Of a stretch of DNA of 59,204 bases, positions 1-8,864 are shown in pieces. Position 1 is the first letter of the stretch, and each line of letters opens with the position of its first letter. Made by a program: the position numbers and the translations under genes. Origin of the DNA: Cognatazoarcus sp050305135 (lineage in GTDB: Bacteria; Pseudomonadota; Gammaproteobacteria; Burkholderiales; Rhodocyclaceae); contig JBNLET010000122.1 of assembly GCA_050305135.1 (NCBI GenBank), positions 1-59,204 on the forward strand. The letters are read 5' to 3'. A model generated the notes under the pieces. The model worked only from the letters and a program-made list of their open reading frames with translations, was not told where the DNA came from and searched no databases.

Positions 1-61
1 CTGAAGCCGGCCCTACGAACCCGGTCGAGGCGCATCTCCCTGTAGGGCCGGCTTCAGCCGG
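1..61. repeat. REP-like inverted repeat
   Basis: A perfect 16-nt inverted repeat (1-16 against 42-57) encloses a 25-nt spacer. The right arm continues into GCCGGC-TTCA-GCCGGC, itself palindromic. The composition is that of repetitive extragenic palindromes found in many GC-rich proteobacteria. Only this copy was noticed in the window. It lies downstream of yacG, where it could act as an mRNA 3' stabiliser or terminator, but no T-run follows. Confidence 0.6.
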
Positions 62-138
62 CCTCGCACGGCCAAACGTGCCAAACGCACGAAATCCCCA
101 CCGCGCGCAGCACGGCCTTGAAGCTCGGCGCGGCGACC

Positions 139-351
139 TCAGTTGCCGGATTCGCCGTCGGCATCGCCGGGGGCCTCGCTGCCGGCGACGCGATACTGGT
201 CGGATGCCCAGGCGCCGAGGTCGATCTGCCGGCAACGCTCGCTGCAGAACGGCCGCCAGCGGTTCTCCGGCGCCCACAGCGCGGGCTTGCCGCATTGCGG
301 GCACTTGACGGTACGTTGCGGCGTCTGTTCCTGCTCGGAGCGGCGCGACAT
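139..351 (-). CDS. yacG: DNA gyrase inhibitor YacG
   Basis: This 70-residue protein matches the YacG family, small zinc-binding proteins that bind GyrB and inhibit DNA gyrase. The treble-clef zinc site is visible as Cys17-x2-Cys20 (KCPQCGKP) and Cys36-x3-Cys40 (FCSERC). The hallmark 'RPFCSERCRQIDLGAWA' stretch is followed by an acidic tail. The start is the ATG at 351, which shares one base with the zapD stop codon (TGATG), implying translational coupling. It is the last gene of a coaE-zapD-yacG operon, an order common in beta- and gammaproteobacteria. Confidence 0.93.
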   Translation of the reverse strand: MSRRSEQEQTPQRTVKCPQCGKPALWAPENRWRPFCSERCRQIDLGAWASDQYRVAGSEAPGDADGESGN

Positions 352-1106
352 CAAAGATTGCAGAAGGTCAGATGGAAATTGACGTCGGCCTCGGACTGGC
401 GCGGCCGGCTCAGCGTCTCGGGCATCATGAAGCGGATGTTGAGCGCGTACTTGTTGGCGCTGATCTCCGGTACCGCGGCCAGGCCGCGCGCGATCACGAC
501 GCGGAACATCTGCGCGCTGCGGCCGCCCATCGTCATCTGGAAGGAGCCGCGCCGCGCCACCAGCGCCTCGGGACGGCCGCTGCCGCGCAGCAGCCGCAGC
601 ACGATCAACAGGCCGTCGCGGATCGGCGTCATCGGGTGGAGCCAGTTGGCGAGGTCGCGCTGGCGGGCCTCGACGTCGCGGTTGAGCCAGAAATGGTAGG
701 CCGGCAGGTCGAACTGGCAGGCGCCGCCGGGGATCGCCGCGCGCGAACGGATCGCCATCAGCCATTCGTTCTCGCGCAGGTACTGGCCGATCTTGCCGGC
801 CATCGCCAGCAGCGCCGCCGAAGCCTGCTCGATCTCGTACAGCGCGCCCGACAGCGCCTCCTCGGAGATGTCCGGGTTGTTGCGGAAGGACAGCAGGATC
901 TGGCGCTGGCGTTCCAGCTCCTGCACCAGGTCGACCTTCAGGTCGGCCCGGCCGGCCACCTCGAGGACCTCGAAGAGGGAAATCAGTGCGCTGTGGTGAT
1001 CGAAAGTCGCGCTGCCGGAAATGAAATGGCCGATGCGGGCAAAGAGATCCTCCAGGCGGAGCAGCGTACGGATGCGCTCGTTCAGGGGATACTCGTAAGT
1101 GATCAC
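351..1106 (-). CDS. zapD: cell division protein ZapD
   Basis: ZapD is a cytoplasmic FtsZ-binding protein that bundles protofilaments at the Z ring. The sequence begins ITYEYPLNERIRTLLRLEDL, the characteristic family N-terminus, and ends with beta-rich segments. I place the start at GTG 1106, giving 251 residues as in other ZapD proteins. An in-frame ATG at 1220 would add 38 residues that look unlike the family and would overlap the coaE stop by ATGA, so an upstream start cannot be fully excluded. No strong Shine-Dalgarno precedes the GTG. It lies between coaE and yacG on the same strand. Confidence 0.9.
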   Translation of the reverse strand: MITYEYPLNERIRTLLRLEDLFARIGHFISGSATFDHHSALISLFEVLEVAGRADLKVDLVQELERQRQILLSFRNNPDISEEALSGALYEIEQASAALLAMAGKIGQYLRENEWLMAIRSRAAIPGGACQFDLPAYHFWLNRDVEARQRDLANWLHPMTPIRDGLLIVLRLLRGSGRPEALVARRGSFQMTMGGRSAQMFRVVIARGLAAVPEISANKYALNIRFMMPETLSRPRQSEADVNFHLTFCNL

Positions 1107-1216
1107 CGGACAGGGCTCGATTTCATTGGCTGGCGTGAATTGCGGCCGATCATAGCACAGCGCCTTCGCCGCCCCGCGAGGCAGCGGCGGCCATCCGCGC
1201 GGGTCGCCGATGCTGT

Positions 1217-1843
1217 TCATCGCAACCCCAGGTAGGTCCGATGCAGGCGCGCCACCTGCCGGCGCAATGCGTCCAGCGTACCGCTATTGTCGATCACGTC
1301 GTCGGCCGCCGCCAGGCGGGTTTCGCGATCCACCTGGGCGGCCATGATCGAACGCACCCGCGCCTCGTCGAAACCGTTTCTCGCCATCACCCGCTGCCGC
1401 TGCACGCTCTCGGGGACGTCCACGACGCACACCCGGTCCACCCGTTCGCGGTAGCCGCCCGCCTCGACCAGCAGCGGCACCACGAGGACCACGTAGGGCG
1501 CTTCGCCGGCGGCGATCTGCCGCTCGGACTCGGCCCGGATCAGCGGGTGCAGCAGCGCTTCGAGGCGACCGCGCGCCGTCGCGTCGTCGAACACCAGCCG
1601 CCGCATCGCGTCGCGGTCGAGCGCGCCGTCGGCGCGCACCAGGTGCTCGCCGAAGACCTCGGCGACGGCGCCCATCGCCGCACCGCCGGGCCCGGTCAAC
1701 AGGTGCGCGATCAGGTCGGTGTCGACCACCTCGGCGCCCAGTTCGGCGAAACAGTCGGCCGCCGCGCTCTTGCCCGAGCCGATGCCTCCGGTCAGGCCGA
1801 TGACCGGCACCCGACGCGGCGCGCTCACCGCTGCACCCGGCAT
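1217..1843 (-). CDS. coaE: dephospho-CoA kinase
   Basis: CoaE phosphorylates the 3'-hydroxyl of dephospho-CoA, the last step of coenzyme A synthesis. The P-loop GGIGSGKS sits at residues 19-26, followed by the family motif VDTDLIAH and the lid region rich in Arg ('VMARNGF'). Length from ATG 1843 is 208 residues, normal for CoaE; an internal GTG five codons later is an alternative start. It follows the SPOR gene by 13 nt. In many betaproteobacteria the neighbouring gene is the prepilin peptidase pilD; here it is absent. Two other CoA-pathway genes, coaX and coaD, are also in this window. Confidence 0.93.
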   Translation of the reverse strand: MPGAAVSAPRRVPVIGLTGGIGSGKSAAADCFAELGAEVVDTDLIAHLLTGPGGAAMGAVAEVFGEHLVRADGALDRDAMRRLVFDDATARGRLEALLHPLIRAESERQIAAGEAPYVVLVVPLLVEAGGYRERVDRVCVVDVPESVQRQRVMARNGFDEARVRSIMAAQVDRETRLAAADDVIDNSGTLDALRRQVARLHRTYLGLR

Positions 1844-1856
1844 GGCGGGGCACCGA

Positions 1857-2624
1857 TCACGGCTCGCAGCTCTCGCGCGACAAGTCTTCGAAGCGCGTGT
1901 CGGTGTCGCTGGCGAGCGTCGCCAGCACGTCGGCCGGGCCACGCATCTCGATGCGGTGCACAGTGCTGCCGCGGGCCGTGATCGTGCCGCCGCGCACGCC
2001 CTTGGCCTCGAGCCGGCTCAGGTGCAGCTTGGCCGACGCTTCGGTCTTGAACAGGCCAAGCGAGATGGCCCACTGGAAAACCCCCTCGTCCTGCAGGATG
2101 AAGAGATCGGTGACGCCGTGGCCGCGGATCTCCGCCACCTTGCGTTCGGCGGCCGCCCGGTCCCCCTGCGGCGGCACGTGCACCCACCAGGACGAGGGCC
2201 GCAATTCGGCGCTGGCGGCCAGCTGCAGCGCGTCGGGCAGCGCCTCGGCCATCTCGGTCAGCGCCTTGGCCTGCGCCTCGCTCAGTTCGACGAAGCGCAG
2301 GCAGGCCTGCGGCACGACCGGCGCCGGCGGCTCGATCACCGCCGCCGGCTGGGGTTCGGGCTCGGGCGGCGGTGGCGGCGGCAATGCCGCCGGCGGTTCG
2401 GCGGGCGGCGGCATCGGAGGGGCCTTCGGCGGCGCCGGCTTGTCGGCCGCCAGCACGGCCGGCGGCACTTCGCCGGCCGCCAGCAGCTGGATCGCATCGG
2501 GCCGCAACTGGTTGGTCAGCCGCTCCGGCTCGCCCCGCGCATGGCCGGCGCCGAGCAGGCCGGCCAGCCCGGCTGCGGCGAGCAGGTTGAGCAGCAGCAG
2601 GATGAAGAAGACGATGCGCGCCAC
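1857..2624 (-). CDS. SPOR domain membrane protein
   Basis: A 255-residue protein with one N-terminal transmembrane segment (about residues 4-26), a long proline/alanine-rich periplasmic linker (about 60-105) and a C-terminal SPOR-type domain (about 145-230; 'WWVHVPPQGD...AERKVAEIRGHGV'). SPOR domains bind denuded septal peptidoglycan, so a division-site or envelope role is inferred. The start is GTG at 2624 with an AGGGA ribosome site 9 nt upstream. It lies downstream of trpB2 and upstream of coaE, in a run of coenzyme genes with which it has no obvious functional link. It is not FtsN itself: the linker and neighbours differ. Confidence 0.75.
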   Translation of the reverse strand: MARIVFFILLLLNLLAAAGLAGLLGAGHARGEPERLTNQLRPDAIQLLAAGEVPPAVLAADKPAPPKAPPMPPPAEPPAALPPPPPPEPEPQPAAVIEPPAPVVPQACLRFVELSEAQAKALTEMAEALPDALQLAASAELRPSSWWVHVPPQGDRAAAERKVAEIRGHGVTDLFILQDEGVFQWAISLGLFKTEASAKLHLSRLEAKGVRGGTITARGSTVHRIEMRGPADVLATLASDTDTRFEDLSRESCEP

Positions 2625-2640
2625 GAGGCAATTCCCTCGT

Positions 2641-4005
2641 TCAGCCCAACTTCGGCAAGCCGGCCAGCGAGCGGCTGATCGCCTCGGCCGGATAGTCGAA
2701 GTTCTCCAACTGGCCGGACAGCATGCGTTCGAAGGCGCTCATGTCGAAGTGGCCGTGGCCTGTCAGGTTGAACAGGATGGTCTTCGGTTCGCCGCTGTCG
2801 CGGCAGCGGACCGCCTCGTCGATCGCCGCGCGGATCGCGTGGCAGGACTCCGGCGCGGGGATCACGCCTTCGTTGCGCGCGAACATCAGGCCGGCCTCGA
2901 AGGTCTCGACCTGCGGCACCGCCAGCGCTTCCAGCAGCCCCTCGTGGTAGAGCTGCGAGACCAGCGGAGAGTCGCCGTGGTAGCGCAGACCGCCGGCATG
3001 GATGCCGGGCGGCACGAAGTCGTGGCCGAGCGTGTACATCTTCATCAGCGGCGTGAAGCCTGAGGCGTCGCCGAAATCGTAGGCGTAGGCGCCGCGCGTC
3101 AGCGTCGGGCAGGAGCTCGGCTCGACCGCGACGCAGCGCAGGCGCTCGGCGCGCTTTTCACCGGCCGCCTTGTCGGCGAGGAACGGGAACGCGATGCCGC
3201 CGAAGCTGGAGCCGCCGCCGCAGGGGCCGAAGATCACGTCCGGGTAGGCGCCGATCTTGTCGAACTGCTTCTTCGCCTCGAGGCCGATCACGGTCTGGTG
3301 CAGCAGTACGTGGTTCAGCACCGAACCGAGCGTGTAGTTGGTATCGTCGCGGCCGGCCGCCTCCTCCACCGCCTCCGAGATCGCGATCCCCAGCGAACCC
3401 GGATTGTCGGGATCCTGTGCCAGGATGCGCCGCCCGGTCTCGGTCAGCTCGGACGGGCTGGCGAACACCTCGGCGCCCCAGGTCTGCATCATCAGACGCC
3501 GGTAGGGCTTCTGGCCGTAGCTGACCTTGACCATGTAGACCCGCACCTCGAGGCCGAACATCTGCCCCGCGAAACCGATCGACGAGCCCCACTGGCCGGC
3601 CCCGGTCTCGGTGGTCAGCCGGCGGATGCCGGCCTGGCGGTTGTAGAAGGCCTGCGGCACGGCCGAGTTCGGCTTGTGGCTGCCGGCCGGCGAGACGCCC
3701 TCGTACTTGTAGTAGATGCGGGCCGGCGTCTGCAGCGCCCGCTCGAGCCGGACCGCCCGCAGCAGCGGGCTCGGCCGCCAGATCTTGTACACCTCGCGCA
3801 CTTCGGGCGGGATCTCGATCCAGCGCTCGCCGCTCATCTCCTGCTGCAGGATCTGCTCGGGGAAGATCGCCAGCATCTGCTCGGGCGAGGCGGGATTGCC
3901 ATCCGGTCCGAGCGGCGGCGCGGGCGGATTCGCCATGTCCGCGACCACGTTGTACCAGTGGGTCGGCATCTCGTCCGCTTCCAGCACGATGCGGCTGTCG
4001 TCCAT
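2641..4005 (-). CDS. trpB2: TrpB2-type tryptophan synthase beta-like PLP enzyme
   Basis: A 454-residue fold-type II PLP enzyme of the TrpB2 subgroup. The PLP lysine is Lys111 in AGSHKPNSA, the 'TETGAGQWGSS' loop lies at 132-142, and the glycine-rich phosphate loop is CGGGSSFGG (262-270). TrpB2 proteins make tryptophan from indole or phosphoserine plus indole and do not need TrpA; they are longer at the N-terminus than TrpB1, as seen here. The ATG at 4005 has an AGGAG site 9 nt upstream. No trp genes are nearby; it sits between coaX and the SPOR gene, so it may salvage indole rather than serve the trp operon. Confidence 0.9.
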   Translation of the reverse strand: MDDSRIVLEADEMPTHWYNVVADMANPPAPPLGPDGNPASPEQMLAIFPEQILQQEMSGERWIEIPPEVREVYKIWRPSPLLRAVRLERALQTPARIYYKYEGVSPAGSHKPNSAVPQAFYNRQAGIRRLTTETGAGQWGSSIGFAGQMFGLEVRVYMVKVSYGQKPYRRLMMQTWGAEVFASPSELTETGRRILAQDPDNPGSLGIAISEAVEEAAGRDDTNYTLGSVLNHVLLHQTVIGLEAKKQFDKIGAYPDVIFGPCGGGSSFGGIAFPFLADKAAGEKRAERLRCVAVEPSSCPTLTRGAYAYDFGDASGFTPLMKMYTLGHDFVPPGIHAGGLRYHGDSPLVSQLYHEGLLEALAVPQVETFEAGLMFARNEGVIPAPESCHAIRAAIDEAVRCRDSGEPKTILFNLTGHGHFDMSAFERMLSGQLENFDYPAEAISRSLAGLPKLG

Positions 4006-4058
4006 CGCAACGCTCTCCTGTTCGCCGGCCGCCGCTGGGCGGTCCGCGTCGTTTGCAT

Positions 4059-4790
4059 TCAGGGCGTGATGTTAGCCCGATCCGCCGCGATGCGGGCCAG
4101 GCCGTCCAACACCAGGTTGTCGACCCGCCGGCAGCGCACCGACAGATGCGGCGCGATGGCTTCGGCGGCGCCGCCGCCGAGCAGGCAGAGCGGATCCTGG
4201 CCGGCGTCCAGCCGGCCGAACATCCGTTCGATCGCACCGACCTGGGCCTCCAGGCAGCCGCTGACGATGGCGTCCTCGGTACGCCGCGGAAAGTGCTCGA
4301 CGTGGCCGTCGGCGAACGGCAGGTCGGCCGTGTCGCGCGCCAGCGAACGGCGCATCAGGCCGAGGCCGGGCAGGATCAGTCCGCCACGGAAGCACCCCGC
4401 CGCATCGAGCACGTCGACGGTGGTGGCGGTGCCGGCCATCACCACCAGCGCGGCGCCCGGATGCAGTCCGCGGGCGCCGATCAGCGCGGCCCAGCGGTCG
4501 GCGCCGAGCTGGCCGGCCCGCAGGTAGCCGTTGCTGACGCCGCACTGGCGTTCGCGCGGCAGGTTCCAGGCCAGCGCCAGGCCGGGCGGCAGCGCGGCGG
4601 CCACCTGCGCCGCCCTGTCCGCGCCCGCGACGTTGCTGCCGAGCGCCGCGCTCGGACGGGCCAGCGCCAGGATGCCGGCCGCCAGCCGGTCCAGGTCCTC
4701 GTATTCGAACGCCTCCCGCGCCAGCCAGCGGCGGCCGTCGTGCAGCCCCCATTTCAGCCGCGTGTTGCCGACGTCCAGCAGCAAGTTCAC
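4059..4790 (-). CDS. coaX: type III pantothenate kinase
   Basis: CoaX phosphorylates pantothenate, the first step of CoA synthesis, using an ASKHA-fold active site. Visible motifs are DVGNTR (6-11, phosphate 1), GADRWAAL (96-103), AGTATTVD (119-126) and GGLILPG (136-142). Length of 243 residues is normal. The start is GTG 4790, overlapping the birA stop by GTGA, so the two are translationally coupled; the birA-coaX pair is widespread in betaproteobacteria. Type III enzymes are not feedback-inhibited by CoA and usually need a monovalent cation (family knowledge). Confidence 0.95.
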   Translation of the reverse strand: MNLLLDVGNTRLKWGLHDGRRWLAREAFEYEDLDRLAAGILALARPSAALGSNVAGADRAAQVAAALPPGLALAWNLPRERQCGVSNGYLRAGQLGADRWAALIGARGLHPGAALVVMAGTATTVDVLDAAGCFRGGLILPGLGLMRRSLARDTADLPFADGHVEHFPRRTEDAIVSGCLEAQVGAIERMFGRLDAGQDPLCLLGGGAAEAIAPHLSVRCRRVDNLVLDGLARIAADRANITP

Positions 4791-5587
4791 CGCGCCGGCC
4801 TCAACGAGACGTCGCCGGCCAGCACCCGTCGCTCGCCGTCGTCGTTGCGTACCAGCAGCGCGCCTTCGTCATCGACGCCGAGACAGGTGCCGGCGAAGTC
4901 GGCCCCCCCGCCGCTGATCCGCACCGGCAGGCCCGCGTAGGCGTTGCGCTGCTCCCAGGCGTCGCGGAAGGCCGCGAAGCCGGCCGACTGGTAGCTCGCC
5001 AGCAGCCGCTCGAGTTCGAGCAGCAGCAGGCCGAGCAGGCGTTCGCGCGACGGCAGCGGCGCCAGCAGCTCGTCCAGGCCGGCCGCCGGCAGGCCTTGCA
5101 GCAAGCTGTCCTTCGGGCGGCGCAGGTTGAGACCGATGCCGATCACCGCGGCGACCGCCCGGCCCGGGCCGATCGTCAGCTCGACCAGGATGCCGGCCAA
5201 CTTGCGCCCGAGCGCCATGACGTCGTTCGGCCACTTGAGCTGCACCGCATCGACGCCGAGCCCCTCCAGCACCCGCGCCACGGCCAGGCCGGCCACCAGC
5301 GACAGGCCGGCCGGCACCGGCGCGCCGGCGGGAAAGCGCCACAGCGCGGAAAAGGTCAGGTCCTCGCCCGGCGCCGCGTGCCAGCTGCGGCCGCGCCGGC
5401 CGCGCCCGGCGGTCTGCTGCCCGCAGCACAACACGTGCACCCGGCCGTCGTCGGCCGGCGGCCGTGCCAGCAGCGCGGCATTGGTGGAGGGACAGCTGTC
5501 GAGCAGTTGCAGCGAGAAGCGTGCGGCCCGGTCGGCCAGCACTTCGTGAACGGCAGCGGAGTCGAGCGATTGCGATTCGGCGGGCAT
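4787..5587 (-). CDS. birA: biotin-[acetyl-CoA-carboxylase] ligase lacking HTH
   Basis: Biotin protein ligase that attaches biotin to the acetyl-CoA carboxylase carrier protein. The catalytic domain shows GRGRRGR (61-67, biotinyl-AMP loop), KWPND (118-122) and KLAGILVE (129-136), then a small C-terminal SH3-like domain. There is no room for the N-terminal winged helix of E. coli BirA, so this is a class I ligase that cannot act as biotin-operon repressor. The start is taken at ATG 5587 (266 residues); an upstream ATG at 5620 is possible but adds no recognised sequence. It overlaps coaX by 4 nt. Confidence 0.9.
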   Translation of the reverse strand: MPAESQSLDSAAVHEVLADRAARFSLQLLDSCPSTNAALLARPPADDGRVHVLCCGQQTAGRGRRGRSWHAAPGEDLTFSALWRFPAGAPVPAGLSLVAGLAVARVLEGLGVDAVQLKWPNDVMALGRKLAGILVELTIGPGRAVAAVIGIGLNLRRPKDSLLQGLPAAGLDELLAPLPSRERLLGLLLLELERLLASYQSAGFAAFRDAWEQRNAYAGLPVRISGGGADFAGTCLGVDDEGALLVRNDDGERRVLAGDVSLRPAR

Positions 5588-5657
5588 TTCAATCCGGACG
5601 GACCAGAAAACGGCCGCCATTATCGGCGCCGGCGCAGCCGGTGCCAAGCGGCCGGCC

Positions 5658-7091
<1,434 letters not shown>

Positions 7092-7152
7092 CTGTCGTCG
7101 TTCGCCTCGGTCGGGTCTGCGCACCAGGACGATAACCCGGGGTTGGAGCAAA

Positions 7153-7169
7153 TGCACCAAAAAGGTGCA
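7153..7169. promoter_or_regulatory. NtrC-binding palindrome between ntrB and ntrC
   Basis: The 17-mer TGCACCAAAAAGGTGCA is a perfect match to the NtrC consensus (TGCACC-N5-GGTGCA). It begins directly downstream of the ntrB stop codon and 62 nt before the ntrC ATG. No -24/-12 sigma-54 element was found between it and ntrC, so repression or autoregulation of a local sigma-70 promoter is the simplest reading. Confidence 0.8.
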
Positions 7170-8246
7170 TCAAGAGTCGTGCGTACTTACCGGCAACAGC
7201 ACCGTGAAACACGTCCGGCCCGGGCGGCTGTCCACTTCGATCATGCCCTGGTGCTGTTCGACAAAGGTTTGAGCGATCGACAGACCCAATCCGCTGCCGC
7301 CTTCGCGCCCCGACACCAGGGGATAGAAGAGCGTATGGCGAATGGATTGCGGGATTCCCGGCCCGTTGTCGATAACCTGCAATTCCAGTGCCAGCTTGTG
7401 GCGGCGCTTGGCGAAGGTCACTTGGCGCGCGGCCCGCGTGCGCAGCGTGATTTCGCCCTCGCCGTCGAGCGCCTGGGCCGCGTTGCGCGCGATGTTCAGG
7501 ATCGCCTGGATCAGCTGTTCCCGATCGCCCATCAACTCCGGCAGGCTGGTGTCGTAGTCGCGGCGCACGTTGATGGCGGGGAACTCGGCCCGCACCAGGC
7601 GCCGTACCCGTTCCAGCACGTCGTGCACGTTGATCAGCGCCGGCCGGGTCATCGCGCGCGCCGACAGCAGCCGGTTCATCAGGTCCTGCAGGCGGTCGGC
7701 CTCGGCGATGATGACCTCGGTATACTCGCGCAGCGCCGGATCGGACAGCTCGCGGGCCAGCAACTGGGCCGAGCCGCGAATGCCGCCGAGCGGATTCTTG
7801 ATCTCGTGGGCCAGGTTTCGCATCAGCTCGCGGTTGGCCTTTTGCTGCTGCACCAGTTGCTCTTCCCGCGCCACCCGTAGTTGCGCGTCGATCGGGCGGA
7901 ACTCCAGCAGCAGGCGCAGACCGGCGGCATCCACCGGCGTGACGGTGCAGTCGAGCCGCAGCAGCTCGCCGCCCGGCCGCTCGACCTGCAGATCGTGGCC
8001 GGTGTAGCTCCAGTTGTTGACCAGCGCGTTCTCGATCGAGCCGGAGATCTCGAGCGAATGGCCGAGCAGTTCGCTGAGCGGGAACCCGATCAGCTTGCGC
8101 TGGCTGACTTCGAACAGGTTCTCGGCACCCGGGTTCAGGTAGCGGATGCGGCAGCCCTCGTCGAGCAGCACGACCGCGGATGCGAGCAGTTCGAGCCCGG
8201 CGCAAAGGCCGGCGATCTGCTCCGGGGAGGTGTAGGCGTCTGACAT
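7170..8246 (-). CDS. ntrB: nitrogen regulation sensor histidine kinase NtrB
   Basis: A 358-residue cytoplasmic PAS-histidine kinase that phosphorylates or dephosphorylates NtrC under control of PII. The PAS domain covers about 15-115, the DHp helix carries His147 (NLAHEIKNPLGG), and the ATP-binding domain shows the N box (NIARNAAQAL), G1 (DNGPGIP) and G2 (GGSGLGLS). No transmembrane helix is predicted by eye, as expected. It follows the DUF4124 gene by 42 nt and precedes ntrC by 78 nt. Confidence 0.97.
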   Translation of the reverse strand: MSDAYTSPEQIAGLCAGLELLASAVVLLDEGCRIRYLNPGAENLFEVSQRKLIGFPLSELLGHSLEISGSIENALVNNWSYTGHDLQVERPGGELLRLDCTVTPVDAAGLRLLLEFRPIDAQLRVAREEQLVQQQKANRELMRNLAHEIKNPLGGIRGSAQLLARELSDPALREYTEVIIAEADRLQDLMNRLLSARAMTRPALINVHDVLERVRRLVRAEFPAINVRRDYDTSLPELMGDREQLIQAILNIARNAAQALDGEGEITLRTRAARQVTFAKRRHKLALELQVIDNGPGIPQSIRHTLFYPLVSGREGGSGLGLSIAQTFVEQHQGMIEVDSRPGRTCFTVLLPVSTHDS

Positions 8247-8288
8247 GGCCGACCGCGTTGCAATAAATGCGCCATCGGCAGGGCGCTG

Positions 8289-8747
8289 TCAGTGCAGGTT
8301 GGAGATTTCCTTTTTCAGCGCCTCGACGTTGCGCTGGTGCAGTTCGATCTTGTCCTTGAACGGCTGCAGGCGGTCCAGCATCTTCTGGTAATTGCGCTCG
8401 TTGCCGTAGCGCACCGCTTCCTGCTCGGTCAGCGCTTTGCGTGCCTCTTCCAGCGCCTTTTCCTCCGCCTCCAGCTCGGCACCGAGGATCGCGCGGCGGC
8501 TGCCGTCGCGCGCCTCCTGCTCGGCCGGCGTGACGCGCGGGAAATTCGAGGGCCCGGCCGGCGGCGGCTTCAGCGACGGTATCGACGACACCGGCAGATC
8601 CTCTTCGAGCTGCGTGCAGCCCTTCGCATTGCTCGCATCGTTGGTGTAGGTGATGCGGCCCTGGCCGTCCACGCACTTGTAGATCCCGGCCGTCGCCGGC
8701 CCGCACTGAACGGCCAGGGCCAGGCCCAGAAGAACGAAGCTCCGCAT
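8289..8747 (-). CDS. DUF4124-domain exported protein
   Basis: A 152-residue protein with a cleavable signal peptide (MRSFVLLGLALAVQCGPATA) followed directly by a DUF4124 motif (GIYKCVDGQGRITYTND) and a charged C-terminal half (about 85-150) predicted to form coiled coil. DUF4124 proteins are common, uncharacterised periplasmic proteins of proteobacteria. The start at ATG 8747 is chosen because it begins the signal peptide; 20 further in-frame codons upstream are not signal-like. It lies between glnA and ntrB, an arrangement also seen in other betaproteobacteria as far as I recall; no link to nitrogen control can be read from the sequence. Confidence 0.85.
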   Translation of the reverse strand: MRSFVLLGLALAVQCGPATAGIYKCVDGQGRITYTNDASNAKGCTQLEEDLPVSSIPSLKPPPAGPSNFPRVTPAEQEARDGSRRAILGAELEAEEKALEEARKALTEQEAVRYGNERNYQKMLDRLQPFKDKIELHQRNVEALKKEISNLH

Positions 8748-8815
8748 CGGTCGGGTACTCCCGGTGGTGGGGCCTCCGAGTGTAGAAAGGCGGCCGCACA
8801 AATGCAAACGACAAT

Positions 8816-8842
8816 AAAAAAGGACGGGCCATGCCCGTCCTT
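8816..8842 (-). terminator. rho-independent terminator of glnA
   Basis: An 8-bp GC stem (GGACGGGC / GCCCGTCC, 8822-8829 with 8833-8840) with a 3-nt loop is followed on the minus strand by six U (8816-8821). It lies 22 nt after the glnA stop and separates glnA from the DUF4124-ntrBC genes. Confidence 0.9.
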
Positions 8843-8864
8843 GCTTGCCGGCGCCCGACGCGAA

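Noticed and set aside
7092..7152. Possible sigma-54 promoter for ntrC
   Set aside because: The best candidate (CTGGTGCGCAGACC on the minus strand) lacks the required GC 10 nt after GG.
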